From Glycomyces sambucus (GTDB taxonomy: Bacteria; Actinomycetota; Actinomycetes; Mycobacteriales; Micromonosporaceae): a DNA stretch of 64,000 nt. The stretch lies in contig NZ_FNGF01000006.1 in the NCBI RefSeq assembly GCF_900102815.1, forward strand, positions 62,001-126,000, written 5' to 3'. The translations under genes and the position numbers were made by a program. Of the stretch, positions 42,429 to 51,329 are shown one piece after another. Each line of letters begins with the position of its first letter. Position 1 is the first letter of the stretch. The notes under the pieces are model-generated. The model worked only from the letters and a program-made list of their open reading frames with translations, was not told the DNA's origin and did no database searches.

Positions 42429-42962
42429 GTGACCCCAGATTTCCTCCGCGACGCCGCCGGCACCGCCGCCGTCTTCGGCTTCTTCGCCATGGCCTGGTTC
42501 GGCTGGGCCCAGGAGGCCCCGCCCGCGAAGTGGCTGTGGCCCTTGCGCATCGGCTCGATCCTCAGCGGCCTCACCGCGGTCGCGGGCGGACTCCTGCTGT
42601 GGCGCCACTGGTCCGACGGCTCGGTGATCGACGCGAGCGTCGGCCCCAAGTTCGGGATCATCGTCGGCGTCGAGTTCGCCCTGGCCGGGCTCGGCTGCGG
42701 GCTCCTCGCCTGGCGCAAGCGGGCCGACCTCATGTCGGCGTGGATCGCGTTCGTCGTGGGCGTGCACTTCTTCCCCGTCGCCGTGCTCCTGGAGATCCCC
42801 GCGCTGCACGTCACCGCCGCGCTCGTGACGGTCGCGTCGATCGCCTCGGTGTTCATCGCGAAGGCCCGCTCGCTCACCGTCAGCGCCGTCGTCGGGGCCA
42901 CCACCGGCCCGATCCTCCTCGCCTCCGGGCTCCTCGCCCTCGCCGACGCGCTCACCCGCTGA
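42429..42962 (+). CDS. Hypothetical membrane protein, six hydrophobic segments
   Basis: 177 residues from GTG 42429. Helices lie near residues 10-28, 37-60, 70-95, 100-125, 128-147 and 150-172 (AVFGFFAMAWFGWAQEA, IAFVVGVHFFPVAVLLEIPAL, VTVASIASVFIAKARSL). It is a small integral membrane protein with charged turns only. No recognised family. Its stop is about 50 bases from the metallophosphoesterase start, and the two are probably cotranscribed. Confidence 0.68.
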   Translation: MTPDFLRDAAGTAAVFGFFAMAWFGWAQEAPPAKWLWPLRIGSILSGLTAVAGGLLLWRHWSDGSVIDASVGPKFGIIVGVEFALAGLGCGLLAWRKRADLMSAWIAFVVGVHFFPVAVLLEIPALHVTAALVTVASIASVFIAKARSLTVSAVVGATTGPILLASGLLALADALTR

Positions 42963-43014
42963 CCCGGCCGCTCGAGCCCTCGACCGCCGCGACCGCACCC
43001 GCTAGCCTCAGCGG

Positions 43015-43893
43015 ATGAGGGTTCTGCATCTTTCGGACACGCACCTGACCGGCGACGGCGCCCTGCACCGCATGGGAATCGACGCCGCGGAGGCCCTGGC
43101 CGGCCTCCTGGCCCACCTCGCGCCCCTGCGGCGGATCGACCTCGTCGTGGTCACCGGCGACGTCGCCGACGACGGCTCACCCGGCGCCTACCGGCTCGCC
43201 CGCGACATGATCGGCGCCTTCGCCGCCGAACGCGGCGCGCCCCTGGTCTTCACCACCGGCAACGCCGACGACCGGGACGCCTTCGCCGAAGTGCTCGGCA
43301 GCGGCCACCTCGACACCGGGCCGCGCGGCAGCGCCTTTCACGAGGCCGCGATCGACGCCGTCCACTCCCCCGAGCGCGCCGCCGCCACCGCCCACGACGG
43401 CGTCCGCCTCATCACCCTCGACACCCTCGTCCCCGGGAAGGTCCACGGCCGCATCGGCGCCGCCCAGCTCGACTGGCTCCGCGGCCTCCTCGCCGCCCCC
43501 GCCCCGCGCGGCACCGTCCTCGCGTTCCACCACCCGCCCATCCGCTTCCCCAACGCCGTCCAGGACCCGGCCACGCTCATCAACCCCGGCGACCTCGCCG
43601 AAGCGATCGAGGGCACCGACGTGCGCGTGATCCTGTGCGGGCACTACCACCTCCAGCTCGCCGGCCGGCTCGGCGACGCCATGGTGTGGACCGGCCCGGC
43701 CGTCGTCAACCGCCGCGACCTCAGCTGCGGCGACGAGGCCATCCGGTACGTGCACGGCTCCGCCGCCACCCTCATCGACCTCGCCGACCTCCGCGCCCCC
43801 GTCTTCCACACCCTCCAACCCGGCGACACGCTCCGCGAGATGGGCGGCGAGCAGCTGCGGGAAGCGCTGCGGCACCTCGGCCCCGAGGACTAG
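43015..43893 (+). CDS. Calcineurin-like metallophosphoesterase (CpdA/Icc-like)
   Basis: 292 residues. The dinuclear metal motifs are present: LHLSDTHLTG (D-x-H), VVTGDVADDG (GD), FTTGNADDRD (GN[H/D], with D in place of H), LAFHHPPIRF (H), and ILCGHYHLQ (GHxH). The fold matches 3',5'-cAMP phosphodiesterase-like enzymes, but the substrate is unproven. The fourth motif GNAD is notable, because most members have GNHD. The gene begins right behind the previous one and ends at a strong terminator. Confidence 0.88.
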   Translation: MRVLHLSDTHLTGDGALHRMGIDAAEALAGLLAHLAPLRRIDLVVVTGDVADDGSPGAYRLARDMIGAFAAERGAPLVFTTGNADDRDAFAEVLGSGHLDTGPRGSAFHEAAIDAVHSPERAAATAHDGVRLITLDTLVPGKVHGRIGAAQLDWLRGLLAAPAPRGTVLAFHHPPIRFPNAVQDPATLINPGDLAEAIEGTDVRVILCGHYHLQLAGRLGDAMVWTGPAVVNRRDLSCGDEAIRYVHGSAATLIDLADLRAPVFHTLQPGDTLREMGGEQLREALRHLGPED

Positions 43894-43894
43894 C

Positions 43895-43927
43895 GGGAGG
43901 CCGGGCCCGGAGGCGGCCCGGCCTCCC
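43895..43927. terminator. Bidirectional hairpin terminator
   Basis: GGGAGGCCGGGCC pairs perfectly with GGCCCGGCCTCCC (13-base arms, 7-base loop) between the convergent metallophosphoesterase and oppF genes. Confidence 0.9.
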
Positions 43928-43934
43928 CTGCGGG

Positions 43935-44975
43935 CTACTTCACCGCGTGCGTGACGTCGCGTTCCTCAGCGTAGAAGCAGGCGGTCGGGTGGGTTCCGTT
44001 GTCGCCCGCGGCGAGTGTCGGGACCTCCTCGGCGCAGTGCTCCGTGGCCTTCCAGCAGCGGGTGCGGAAGCGGCAGCCCGACGGCGGGTTGATCGGGGAC
44101 GGGACGTCGCCCTGGAGCACGATCTCCTCCCGGTGCCCCCGCAGGTCCGGGTCGGGCACGGGCACCGCCGACAGCAGCGCCTGCGTGTACGGGTGCCGCG
44201 GACGGTCGTAGATCTCCGGCCCCGTCCCCCGCTCGACCACCTTGCCCAGGTACATGACCGCGACCTCGTCGGCGATGTGGCGCACCACCGACAGGTCGTG
44301 GGCGATGAACACGTACGCCAGTCCCAGCTCGTTCTGCAGCCGCTCCAGCAGGTTGATGACCTGCCCCTGGATCGACACGTCGAGCGCCGACACCGGCTCG
44401 TCGCACACCAGCACCTGCGGGCGCAGCGCCAGCGCACGCGCGATCCCGATCCGCTGGCGCTGCCCGCCGGAGAACTGGTGCGGGTAGCGGTTGACGTGGT
44501 CCGGGCTCAGCCCGACCATGTCCAGCAGCTCCTTCACCTCGCCCGCGCGCTTGTTCTTCGGCACCACCTCGGGGTGGATCGCGAACGGCTCGCCCACGAT
44601 GTCGCCCACGGTGAGCCGCGGGTTGAGCGAGGTGTACGGGTCCTGGAACACCAGCTGGATGTCGCGCCGGAACGGCCGGATGCGCCGCGCCGACAGGTTC
44701 CCGATCTCCTTGCCCAGCAGCTTGATCGAACCCGACGTGGGGGTTTCGAGCCCCACCAGGAGCTTCGCGAGCGTCGACTTGCCGCAGCCCGACTCGCCCA
44801 CGACCCCGAGCGTCTTGCCCGGGTAGAGCTTCAGGTCGACGCCGTCGACGGCCTGCACGTGCCCCACCGTCCGCTTGACGACGACGCCGCGCTGGATCGG
44901 GAAGTGCTTGACGAGGTCGCTCGCCTCCAGGACCGGCGCGGCCCCGGTCTCGGACCGGTCGGGTTCAGCGTTCAT
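43935..44975 (-). CDS. oppF: Oligopeptide ABC transporter ATP-binding protein OppF-like
   Basis: 346 residues. The ATPase has Walker A GVVGESGCGKSTLAKLLVG, Q loop QLVFQDPYTSLNPR, the ABC signature FSGGQRQRIGIARAL and Walker B QVLVCDEPVSALD. A C-terminal oligopeptide/dipeptide domain ends in the zinc-like cysteine cluster CRFRTRCWKATEHCAEEVP. It energises peptide uptake with OppD. Its ATG overlaps the OppD stop by 11 bases. Confidence 0.94.
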   Translation of the reverse strand: MNAEPDRSETGAAPVLEASDLVKHFPIQRGVVVKRTVGHVQAVDGVDLKLYPGKTLGVVGESGCGKSTLAKLLVGLETPTSGSIKLLGKEIGNLSARRIRPFRRDIQLVFQDPYTSLNPRLTVGDIVGEPFAIHPEVVPKNKRAGEVKELLDMVGLSPDHVNRYPHQFSGGQRQRIGIARALALRPQVLVCDEPVSALDVSIQGQVINLLERLQNELGLAYVFIAHDLSVVRHIADEVAVMYLGKVVERGTGPEIYDRPRHPYTQALLSAVPVPDPDLRGHREEIVLQGDVPSPINPPSGCRFRTRCWKATEHCAEEVPTLAAGDNGTHPTACFYAEERDVTHAVK

Positions 44976-46011
44976 CGGTGTAGACCTCCTCGGCGAAGTG
45001 GCAGCGGGAGCCGTGGGACTCGGCGGGCTCGGTCCACGGCGGCACCTCGGACTTGCACTTGTCCTCGGCCGCGAAGCAGCGCGGATGGAACGGGCACCCG
45101 CCCGGGAGCGCGGCCGGGTTCGGCGGCAGGCCGCCGATCACCTCCAGCTCCCGGCCGACGGTGTCGACGCGCGGGATCGCCCGCAGCAGCGCCTTCGTGT
45201 ACGGGTGGGCCGGCCGCTTGAACGCGTCGCGGATGCCCGCGCGCTCGACCACCTCCCCCGCGTACATGACCGCGACCTCGTCGGCGACGTCGGCGACCAC
45301 GCCGAGGTCGTGCGTGATCAGGATCAGGCCCATGTGCCGCTCGGACTGGATGCGCTTGAGCAGCCGCATGATCTGCGCCTGCACCGTGACGTCGAGCGCG
45401 GTGGTCGGCTCGTCGGCGATGAGCACCTCAGGGTCGAGCGCGAGCGCCATCGCGATCATGACGCGCTGGCGCATGCCGCCGGAGAACTGGTGCGGGTAGT
45501 GCCCGACCCGGTTCTTGGCGTCGGGGATGCCGACCTGGTCGAGCAGTTCGATCGCCTTGAGCTTCGCGTCCTTGCGGCTGGAGCCGCGGTGGACGCGGAA
45601 CAGCTCGCCGATCTGGAAGCCGACCGACCACAGCGGGTTGAGCGAGGACAGCGCGTCCTGGAAGACGATCGCGATGTGGTTGCCGCGCACCTCCCTGCGG
45701 GTCTCCTCGGACTGCTCCAGGAGGTCGACGCCGTGGAGGCGCACGGCCCCGCCGGTGATCGCCGCGGGCGGGGTGTCGAGGATGCCCATGATCGCCTGCG
45801 AGGTCACCGACTTGCCCGAGCCGGACTCGCCGACGACGGCGAGGGTGCGGCCCTGCTCCAGGGTGAAGCTCGCGCCGCGGACGGCCGGGACGCGGCGGCC
45901 GCGCACCCGGAACTCCACGTGCAGGTCGTCCACTTCGAGCAGCGGGGAGTTGAAGTCGGCGCCCGGGAGGGTGTCGCCGATGACGCGGACGGTCTCTGCC
46001 ACCGGGGTCAC
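44965..46011 (-). CDS. oppD: Oligopeptide ABC transporter ATP-binding protein OppD-like
   Basis: 348 residues from GTG 46011, which overlaps the OppC stop (GTGA). Walker A is [20 protein letters not shown] loop [14 protein letters not shown], signature [15 protein letters not shown] and Walker [14 protein letters not shown]. The oligopeptide-domain tail has the typical cysteine motif [19 protein letters not shown]. It pairs with OppF. Frames reaching to 46878 run through the OppC gene and are not real. Confidence 0.94.
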   Translation of the reverse strand: MTPVAETVRVIGDTLPGADFNSPLLEVDDLHVEFRVRGRRVPAVRGASFTLEQGRTLAVVGESGSGKSVTSQAIMGILDTPPAAITGGAVRLHGVDLLEQSEETRREVRGNHIAIVFQDALSSLNPLWSVGFQIGELFRVHRGSSRKDAKLKAIELLDQVGIPDAKNRVGHYPHQFSGGMRQRVMIAMALALDPEVLIADEPTTALDVTVQAQIMRLLKRIQSERHMGLILITHDLGVVADVADEVAVMYAGEVVERAGIRDAFKRPAHPYTKALLRAIPRVDTVGRELEVIGGLPPNPAALPGGCPFHPRCFAAEDKCKSEVPPWTEPAESHGSRCHFAEEVYTDER

Positions 46012-46928
46012 CTCAGTTTCGGGTCGAGGGCGTCGCGGAGCGCGTCCCCGAAGGTCGCGAACGCGAACACGGTCAGGACGAGCATCCCCAGCGGCCAGGC
46101 GAAGAGGTAGACGTACCCGCCGCCCGCCCACTCGGTGCCCTTGGACAGCAGCACGCCCCAGCTGGTGGCGGGCGGCTGCACGCCGATGCCGAGGACCGCC
46201 AGCGCCGCCTCGGTGACGATGATGCCGCCGATGGTGGTGGGAACGACGGCGGTGACCGGGACGATCGCGTTCGGCAGGATGTGCTTGAACATGACCCGGC
46301 GGTCGCTCGCGCCCAGGCACTTGGCGGCCACGACGTAGTCGAGGTTCTTCGTCTCCAGGGTGGCCGCGCGCGTGTACCGGCAGAACTCCATCCACCCGAA
46401 CAGCGACAGGGATATCGCGGCCGGGGCGATGGTCTCGAACAGGTTGTCGGCGGCGACGCGGCCGCGGAACAGGCTCAGGATCAGGACGGCGCCCATGAGC
46501 ATGGGGATGACGATGAAGACGTCGAGGCCCCGGGAGATGAGCGTGTCGAGCCAGCCGCCGTAGTAGCCCGCGAGGATGCCGAGGATCAGGCCCACGAAGA
46601 CCGAGGCGACGATGACGACGAGCGCCAGGGTGATCGTGGGCCTGGTGCCGTGGACGAGGGTCGCGGCGAAGTCGCAGCCGAACGCGTCGGTCCCGAGCGG
46701 GTGGTCGCCGGTGAACCACGTGTCGGGCCGCAGTTTCGCCTCGCGGCCGAAGCAGGCCGTGGGGTCCTTGTCGGTGAACAGGCCCGGGAACGCGGCCATG
46801 GTGAACACGAAGAGCAGCACCAGGGCCGCGATGATGACGTCGGGGCGCTTGCGCATGGTGCGGAACGCGTCCGACCACAGCGACGCCTGCCGCTCGGCGG
46901 TCGGCGTCGGGGCGGTGAGCTCACTCAT
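46008..46928 (-). CDS. oppC: Oligopeptide ABC transporter permease OppC-like
   Basis: 306 residues. The C-terminal binding-protein-dependent permease domain has helices and the EAA-type motif VVAAKCLGASDRRVMFKHIL followed by PNAIVPV. An N-terminal extension of about 30 residues precedes the first helix (FVFTMAAFPGLFTDKDP). It forms the channel with OppB. The start overlaps the OppB stop by 8 bases. Confidence 0.93.
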   Translation of the reverse strand: MSELTAPTPTAERQASLWSDAFRTMRKRPDVIIAALVLLFVFTMAAFPGLFTDKDPTACFGREAKLRPDTWFTGDHPLGTDAFGCDFAATLVHGTRPTITLALVVIVASVFVGLILGILAGYYGGWLDTLISRGLDVFIVIPMLMGAVLILSLFRGRVAADNLFETIAPAAISLSLFGWMEFCRYTRAATLETKNLDYVVAAKCLGASDRRVMFKHILPNAIVPVTAVVPTTIGGIIVTEAALAVLGIGVQPPATSWGVLLSKGTEWAGGGYVYLFAWPLGMLVLTVFAFATFGDALRDALDPKLR

Positions 46929-47931
46929 AGCGGATCCTCGGGTCGAGTGCGGCGTAGAGGAGGTCGACGATCAGGCTCACGAAGACCACGACCACCGCCG
47001 AGACCGTGAGGCCGACGATGACGAGGTTGCCCTCCTGGCGCTGCACCGCCTGGAAGATCATGCGGCCCATGCCCGGGATGCCCATGACGCCCTCGGTGAG
47101 GACGGCGCCGGAGAGCATGAACGCGAACAGGAAGCCGACGCCGGTGATGATCGGGATCATCGAGTTGCGGATGACGTGGACGATCGTGATGCGCATCGGC
47201 TTGAGGCCCTTGGCCTTGGCGGTGCGCACGAAGTCCGAGCCGAGGTTCTCGAGCTGGCTGGCGCGGATGAGGCGGGTCATGGTGGCGAGGCCGACGGTGC
47301 CGACGATGATGCCCGGGATGATGATCGTCGTCCACGGGTAGTCGGCGTTGTAGTTGGGTCTGAACACCTGGCCCATGAACGACTCGGTGCCCCAGATCCC
47401 CCTGGCCCAGCGGGTGAGCGGGACCGCCACGATGTACACGTAGGACAGCAGGATGAGGAACACCGGGATCGAGTCGGCGAGGATCGTGGTGCCGCGCACG
47501 GTGTGGTCGATGAACTTGCCGCGGTGGCGGGCGGCCCAGGTGCCGAGGACCATCGCCACGGTCACCAGGGTGATGGTGGCGAAGATGAACAGCCGCAGGG
47601 TGTTCGGGATGTAGATGGCCAGGAGCTGGCCGACGTCCCGGTTGCCGTTGAGGGTGGTGCCGAAGTCGCCCTGGACGAAGTTCTGGAGGCGGTCGACGAA
47701 CGGCGACAGGCACGGGTCGCCCACCCGCTCGTAGCACTTGTTGTCGAGGCCGTAGAGGCGTTCGACCTGGGCGAGCATGCCGGGGTCGGGGGTGCGGTCG
47801 CCGCCGAAGAACAGCAGCGCCGGGTTGCCCCGGATCTGGACGGACAGGGCGGTCAGGTAGTGGAGCAGGAAGAGCACGATCCCGAGGGTCAGTAGCGCCT
47901 GGAGGAGGCGGCGGATCACATAGCGTCCCAT
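46921..47931 (-). CDS. oppB: Oligopeptide ABC transporter permease OppB-like
   Basis: 336 residues from ATG 47931 (GRYVIRRLLQALLTLGIVLF). It shows the OppB pattern, with an outer loop of charged residues near residues 45-90 and the EAA-type motif DFVRTAKAKGLKPMRITI. It pairs with OppC. GGAAAGAACC precedes the ATG. A strong hairpin lies upstream, between it and the substrate-binding gene. Confidence 0.93.
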   Translation of the reverse strand: MGRYVIRRLLQALLTLGIVLFLLHYLTALSVQIRGNPALLFFGGDRTPDPGMLAQVERLYGLDNKCYERVGDPCLSPFVDRLQNFVQGDFGTTLNGNRDVGQLLAIYIPNTLRLFIFATITLVTVAMVLGTWAARHRGKFIDHTVRGTTILADSIPVFLILLSYVYIVAVPLTRWARGIWGTESFMGQVFRPNYNADYPWTTIIIPGIIVGTVGLATMTRLIRASQLENLGSDFVRTAKAKGLKPMRITIVHVIRNSMIPIITGVGFLFAFMLSGAVLTEGVMGIPGMGRMIFQAVQRQEGNLVIVGLTVSAVVVVFVSLIVDLLYAALDPRIRYE

Positions 47932-47953
47932 GGTTCTTTCCAATTCCAGAGCC

Positions 47954-48006
47954 CCCGGGCGGGGCCGCCGCGGCATGCTCGCGCAGCCGCGGCGGTCCCG
48001 CCCGGG
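47954..48006 (-). terminator. Large hairpin between oppA and oppB (attenuator-like)
   Basis: Arms 47954-47974 (starting CCCGGGCGGGGCC) and 47986-48006 (starting GCCGCGGCGGTCC) give a 21-base stem with one wobble pair and an 11-base loop. It lies between the substrate-binding gene and the permease genes, where such stem-loops often let the binding protein mRNA exceed the rest. Confidence 0.85.
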
Positions 48007-48025
48007 CGGTCTTCAGTTGTAGGCG

Positions 48026-49699
48026 CTACTCGGCGATCGTGACTTCGCGCAGCTCGCAGTCGCCGCCCGGCCCGCTGTAGATCGGGTGGACGAAGACGTT
48101 CTCGAGCCGCTCGGTGTAGAAGTAGTTGAACCGCTCGCCGAACACCGGGACGCTCGGCATGTCCGCGGCGAGGATCGCCTCGGCCTCGGCGTAGAGCGCG
48201 ACGGCCTCGTCGAGGGTCGCGGCGGAGCCGGCCTCGGCGATCTTGGCGTCGTAGGCGGCGTTCTCCCAGCCGTAGTCGTTCACGGAGGCGCCGCCGCCGT
48301 AGATCGGCTCCAGGTAGTTCTCGTTGAGGTTGTAGTCGGGGCCCCAGCCGGAGCGGAACGGGCCGTCGAGGTTGTGCTCCTCGCGGGTGGCCAGGAACTC
48401 GGGGAAGTCGAGGGTGACCAGCTCGTACTGGATGCCGAGGGACTGCGAGATCGAGTCGCCGATGGCGCGGAAGATGTCCACGTTGTCGGCCGCGTCGTTC
48501 ACCCAGATCTGCATCTTCTCGCCCTCGGGCCAGCCGCCGGCCTCGGCGAGGAGCGCCGCCGCGGCCTCGGGGTCGTAGACGCAGTACTCGCCGCAGGAGT
48601 GCGTGCCGCCGCCGAGGATCGACTCGGGGACCCACTGGTCGAGCGGGTAGAAGCGCTCGGGGCCGACGACGTTCGCGACGCCCTCGCGGTCGATCGCCAT
48701 CGAGATGGCGCGGCGCAGGTTGACGTCCTGGTACTTCGCGTCGTAGAGCGGGAAGCCGAGCACGAGGATGCTCGGGTCGTCCTGCTGGATGTGGCGCGAT
48801 TCGAGGTCGGGGTCGTTCATGGCGTTCTCGTAGTCGGCCGCGGTCGGGCGGCAGACGTCGATGTCGCCGGTGAGGAAGTCCGCCCAGCAGTCGTCGCCTT
48901 CGAGGTAGACCTTCCAGTTGACGGCGTCGATCTGCGCCGGCATGTCGCCCGCGTAGTCCTCCCAGCGGACCGCGGTGCCGCCGGACTCGATGTCGTACGG
49001 CTCCTCGAACATGAAGGGGCCGTTGCCGATCGGCGTGGCCTCACAGGCTTCTAGGTCGGCCAGGCACGCCTCGGCGACCGGGTAGAACGCCTCGTAGCCG
49101 AGCATGGTCGGGAAGCCGATGAACGGCGCGGCCAGCTTGACCTCGATGGTCAGGTCGTCGACGGCGGTGACGCCGGAGAGGTGGGTGGTGGCGATCGGGG
49201 CCCACTCGGGCACCTCGGGGTCGGCCCACTGGTCCTCGGGGAGCGGGTCGGGGTTCATCTCGGCGTAGCCCTCGAAGGTGCCGAAGAAGTAGTTGAGCGG
49301 CAGCGAGTTGGACGCCAGCGCGGTCCGGTCCCACGAGCGGATGAACGCGTCGGCGTTCACCGGCTCGCCGTTCTGGAAGGTGAGGCCGTCCTTGATCGTG
49401 ATCGTCCAGACCTGGTTGTCCGGCGAGGAGATCTCCTCGGCGACGAGGTTCTCCGGCTCGCCGGTCTCGCGGTCGTAGTAGACCAGGCCGTCGTAGACGT
49501 TCTTGATGATGCGGTAGCCCTCGGACTCGCCGGAGCCGCCCGGGACGAGGCTGCGGATCTCGCCGATCTGCATGTTGACGGTGCCGCCGCTGCCTCCGCC
49601 TTCACCGTCGACGTCGCCTTCGTCGCCGGCACAGGCCGCGGTGGATACCGCGAGCCCGGCGACCGCCATGGCGGCCACCGTCATTCGCATTCGTCGCAC
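48026..49699 (-). CDS. oppA: Oligopeptide ABC transporter substrate-binding lipoprotein OppA-like
   Basis: 557 residues from GTG 49699. A lipoprotein signal (TVAAMAVAGLAVSTAACAG, lipobox STAAC) tethers it outside the membrane. The mature part is a full class C peptide-binding protein (SBP_bac_5 type), with VKNVYDGLVYYDRETG-like and FQNGEPVNADAFIRSWDRTA segments and a second domain from about residue 270. The start is taken at GTG because GGAG lies 7 bases before it. It leads the operon oppA-B-C-D-F on the minus strand. Confidence 0.94.
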   Translation of the reverse strand: MRRMRMTVAAMAVAGLAVSTAACAGDEGDVDGEGGGSGGTVNMQIGEIRSLVPGGSGESEGYRIIKNVYDGLVYYDRETGEPENLVAEEISSPDNQVWTITIKDGLTFQNGEPVNADAFIRSWDRTALASNSLPLNYFFGTFEGYAEMNPDPLPEDQWADPEVPEWAPIATTHLSGVTAVDDLTIEVKLAAPFIGFPTMLGYEAFYPVAEACLADLEACEATPIGNGPFMFEEPYDIESGGTAVRWEDYAGDMPAQIDAVNWKVYLEGDDCWADFLTGDIDVCRPTAADYENAMNDPDLESRHIQQDDPSILVLGFPLYDAKYQDVNLRRAISMAIDREGVANVVGPERFYPLDQWVPESILGGGTHSCGEYCVYDPEAAAALLAEAGGWPEGEKMQIWVNDAADNVDIFRAIGDSISQSLGIQYELVTLDFPEFLATREEHNLDGPFRSGWGPDYNLNENYLEPIYGGGASVNDYGWENAAYDAKIAEAGSAATLDEAVALYAEAEAILAADMPSVPVFGERFNYFYTERLENVFVHPIYSGPGGDCELREVTIAE

Positions 49700-49903
49700 T
49701 GGGACGCTCCAGAGTGTGAGTGGGTCGTGGGATAACTCACACCATGTCGCACAACACAACTAATTGAAAGAGTGCGTTGTGAAATCGTTACCTAGCGGAC
49801 GGTAAGCAGAGACCTTGCGCGTGCATTGTGACGGCGGTATTGCCGAATTTGCACCGCTTTGTGAGACGAATGTGGCCGTTGCGTGTCGATACGACCCGTG
49901 GGG

Positions 49904-50608
49904 TCACTCGGGCAGCAGGTACGCGGACGCCTCCGCCGCGGCGGCGGGGCCGTAGGACTGCTCCAGGCGGTTGACGAAGTCGACCGGGTTGACCGAGTAC
50001 CCCTGCGGGCCAACGGATTCGAGGGCCAGCGCGGTGAGCTGGCTGGCGACCTCGGAGGAGCGGCGCAGGCCCATGCCCCAGCCGAGCCCGGCCAGGAGCC
50101 CGGCGGTGAACGCCTCGACGCCCCCGGCGGGGTCGATGATCTCGCGGGCGCGCGCGAACGGGACGCGGACGCGGTCCATGTCGTGGCCGGCGACCTCGAC
50201 GCCGTCCTGGTCCAGCGTGGTCACGCGGACGCGCACGAGTTCGAGGATCTCGTCGTCGGTGAGGCCGGTCGTGGCCTGGAGCAGGTGGTAGCGGTGCTCG
50301 GTGGTGACGAGGAACTTGGCGCCGGACAGGAACTCGACGGCCTCGTCGCCCTCCAGGTCGCCGGGGTCGGCGCTGAACTCCAGGCCGAGGTCGCGGGCCT
50401 GGTCGGCGTAGGCGTGCATGGCCTTGGCCTCGGACGGTCCGATGTGGATGAGTCCGAGGGACCCGCCGCGCTCCATGACCTCGATGAGGTCGAGCTCGTC
50501 GGCGCCGAGGACGACCGGGGCCTGCCCGAGGCGGGCCAGGCCGTGGCCGACGGCCTCGGCGGTCGTTCCGGTGACGGCGGTCTTCATGCCTTGCACGACA
50601 AGTGCCAC
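49904..50608 (-). pseudogene. Degenerate PfkB-type carbohydrate kinase (pseudokinase)
   Basis: 234 residues from GTG 50608, with GAGGA 8 bases upstream. The last part is unmistakably PfkB (IIDPAGGVEAFTAGLLAGLGW, ALALESVGPQGY). In active relatives that region is DPTGVGDAFRAGF with a catalytic Asp, but here GVEA puts Glu in that place. About 90 N-terminal residues that form the lid and substrate site are absent compared with typical PfkB enzymes (about 324 residues). In mycobacteria the matching slot (Rv2202c) holds adenosine kinase. Whether it still binds a ligand is unknown. Confidence 0.72.
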
Positions 50609-50709
50609 TGAGAAGGTCCTCGTTATCGTCGGGGACGGGATGATCGGAATTCGGAAAGTGCGGGACGAAAGCGGAGCGTCCGGCGGGGGCCGCTCAGCCT
50701 AGCGCACGC

Positions 50710-50746
50710 CGAAGCCCGGCCGGCGAAAGCGTCCGACCGGGCTTCG
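50710..50746 (-). terminator. Hairpin downstream of erpA
   Basis: CGAAGCCCGG pairs with CCGGGCTTCG around 17 bases. It lies after the erpA stop (50764) and before the PfkB gene start. Confidence 0.7.
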
Positions 50747-50763
50747 CGAGTCTGGCCGGGGGC

Positions 50764-51147
50764 CTAGTGGAACGAGTCGCCGCAGGCGCAGGAGCCTTGG
50801 GCGTTCGGGTTGTCGATGGTGAAGCCCTGGGCGTCGATCCGGTCGGCGAAGTCGATGCTCGCGCCGATGAGGTACGGGATGCTCATCTTGTCGACGATGA
50901 CGCCGAAGCCCTCGTAGTCCTGGACCGTGTCGCCGTCGCGCACGTCGGTGTCGAAGTACAGGCCGTAGCGCAGGCCGGAGCAGCCGCCGGGGCTGACCTC
51001 GACGCGCAGGCGCAGGCCCTCTTCGCCTTCCTGCTCGATCAGGGCCTTGACCTTGGTGGCCGCGGCTTCGGTGAGCACGACGCCGACCTTGGCGCTGTCC
51101 TTGGCGTCGTTCAACTGATCGGTGTCAGCCTGCTGAGTGGCGCTCAC
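50764..51147 (-). CDS. erpA: Iron-sulfur cluster insertion protein ErpA/HesB/IscA family
   Basis: 127 residues. The A-type carrier cysteines are C in SPGGCSGLRYGL and CxC in GSCACGDSF, the usual pattern of one early Cys and a late CGC-like pair. It passes Fe-S clusters to apo-proteins. A poorly conserved N-terminal tail of about 20 residues precedes it. The start is GTG 51147 behind AGGAGTAGCAA. It is next to a PfkB gene and glycerate kinase, as in mycobacteria. Confidence 0.95.
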   Translation of the reverse strand: MSATQQADTDQLNDAKDSAKVGVVLTEAAATKVKALIEQEGEEGLRLRVEVSPGGCSGLRYGLYFDTDVRDGDTVQDYEGFGVIVDKMSIPYLIGASIDFADRIDAQGFTIDNPNAQGSCACGDSFH

Positions 51148-51329
51148 TTGCTACTCCTCATGATGTGTGCGAGACCCGGGTCGCCGGGTCGATTCGACCC
51201 GTCAACAGTACCCAACCGGATCAGGCGCGTCTCTATTCCCGCGGCGTTGCGGCGGGAATCGGGACGCACATTTCCGAGGCCACCATCGCGATGAGGTGAC
51301 ACGCCGTTCCGGCTGGTGTCCGACGGTAC

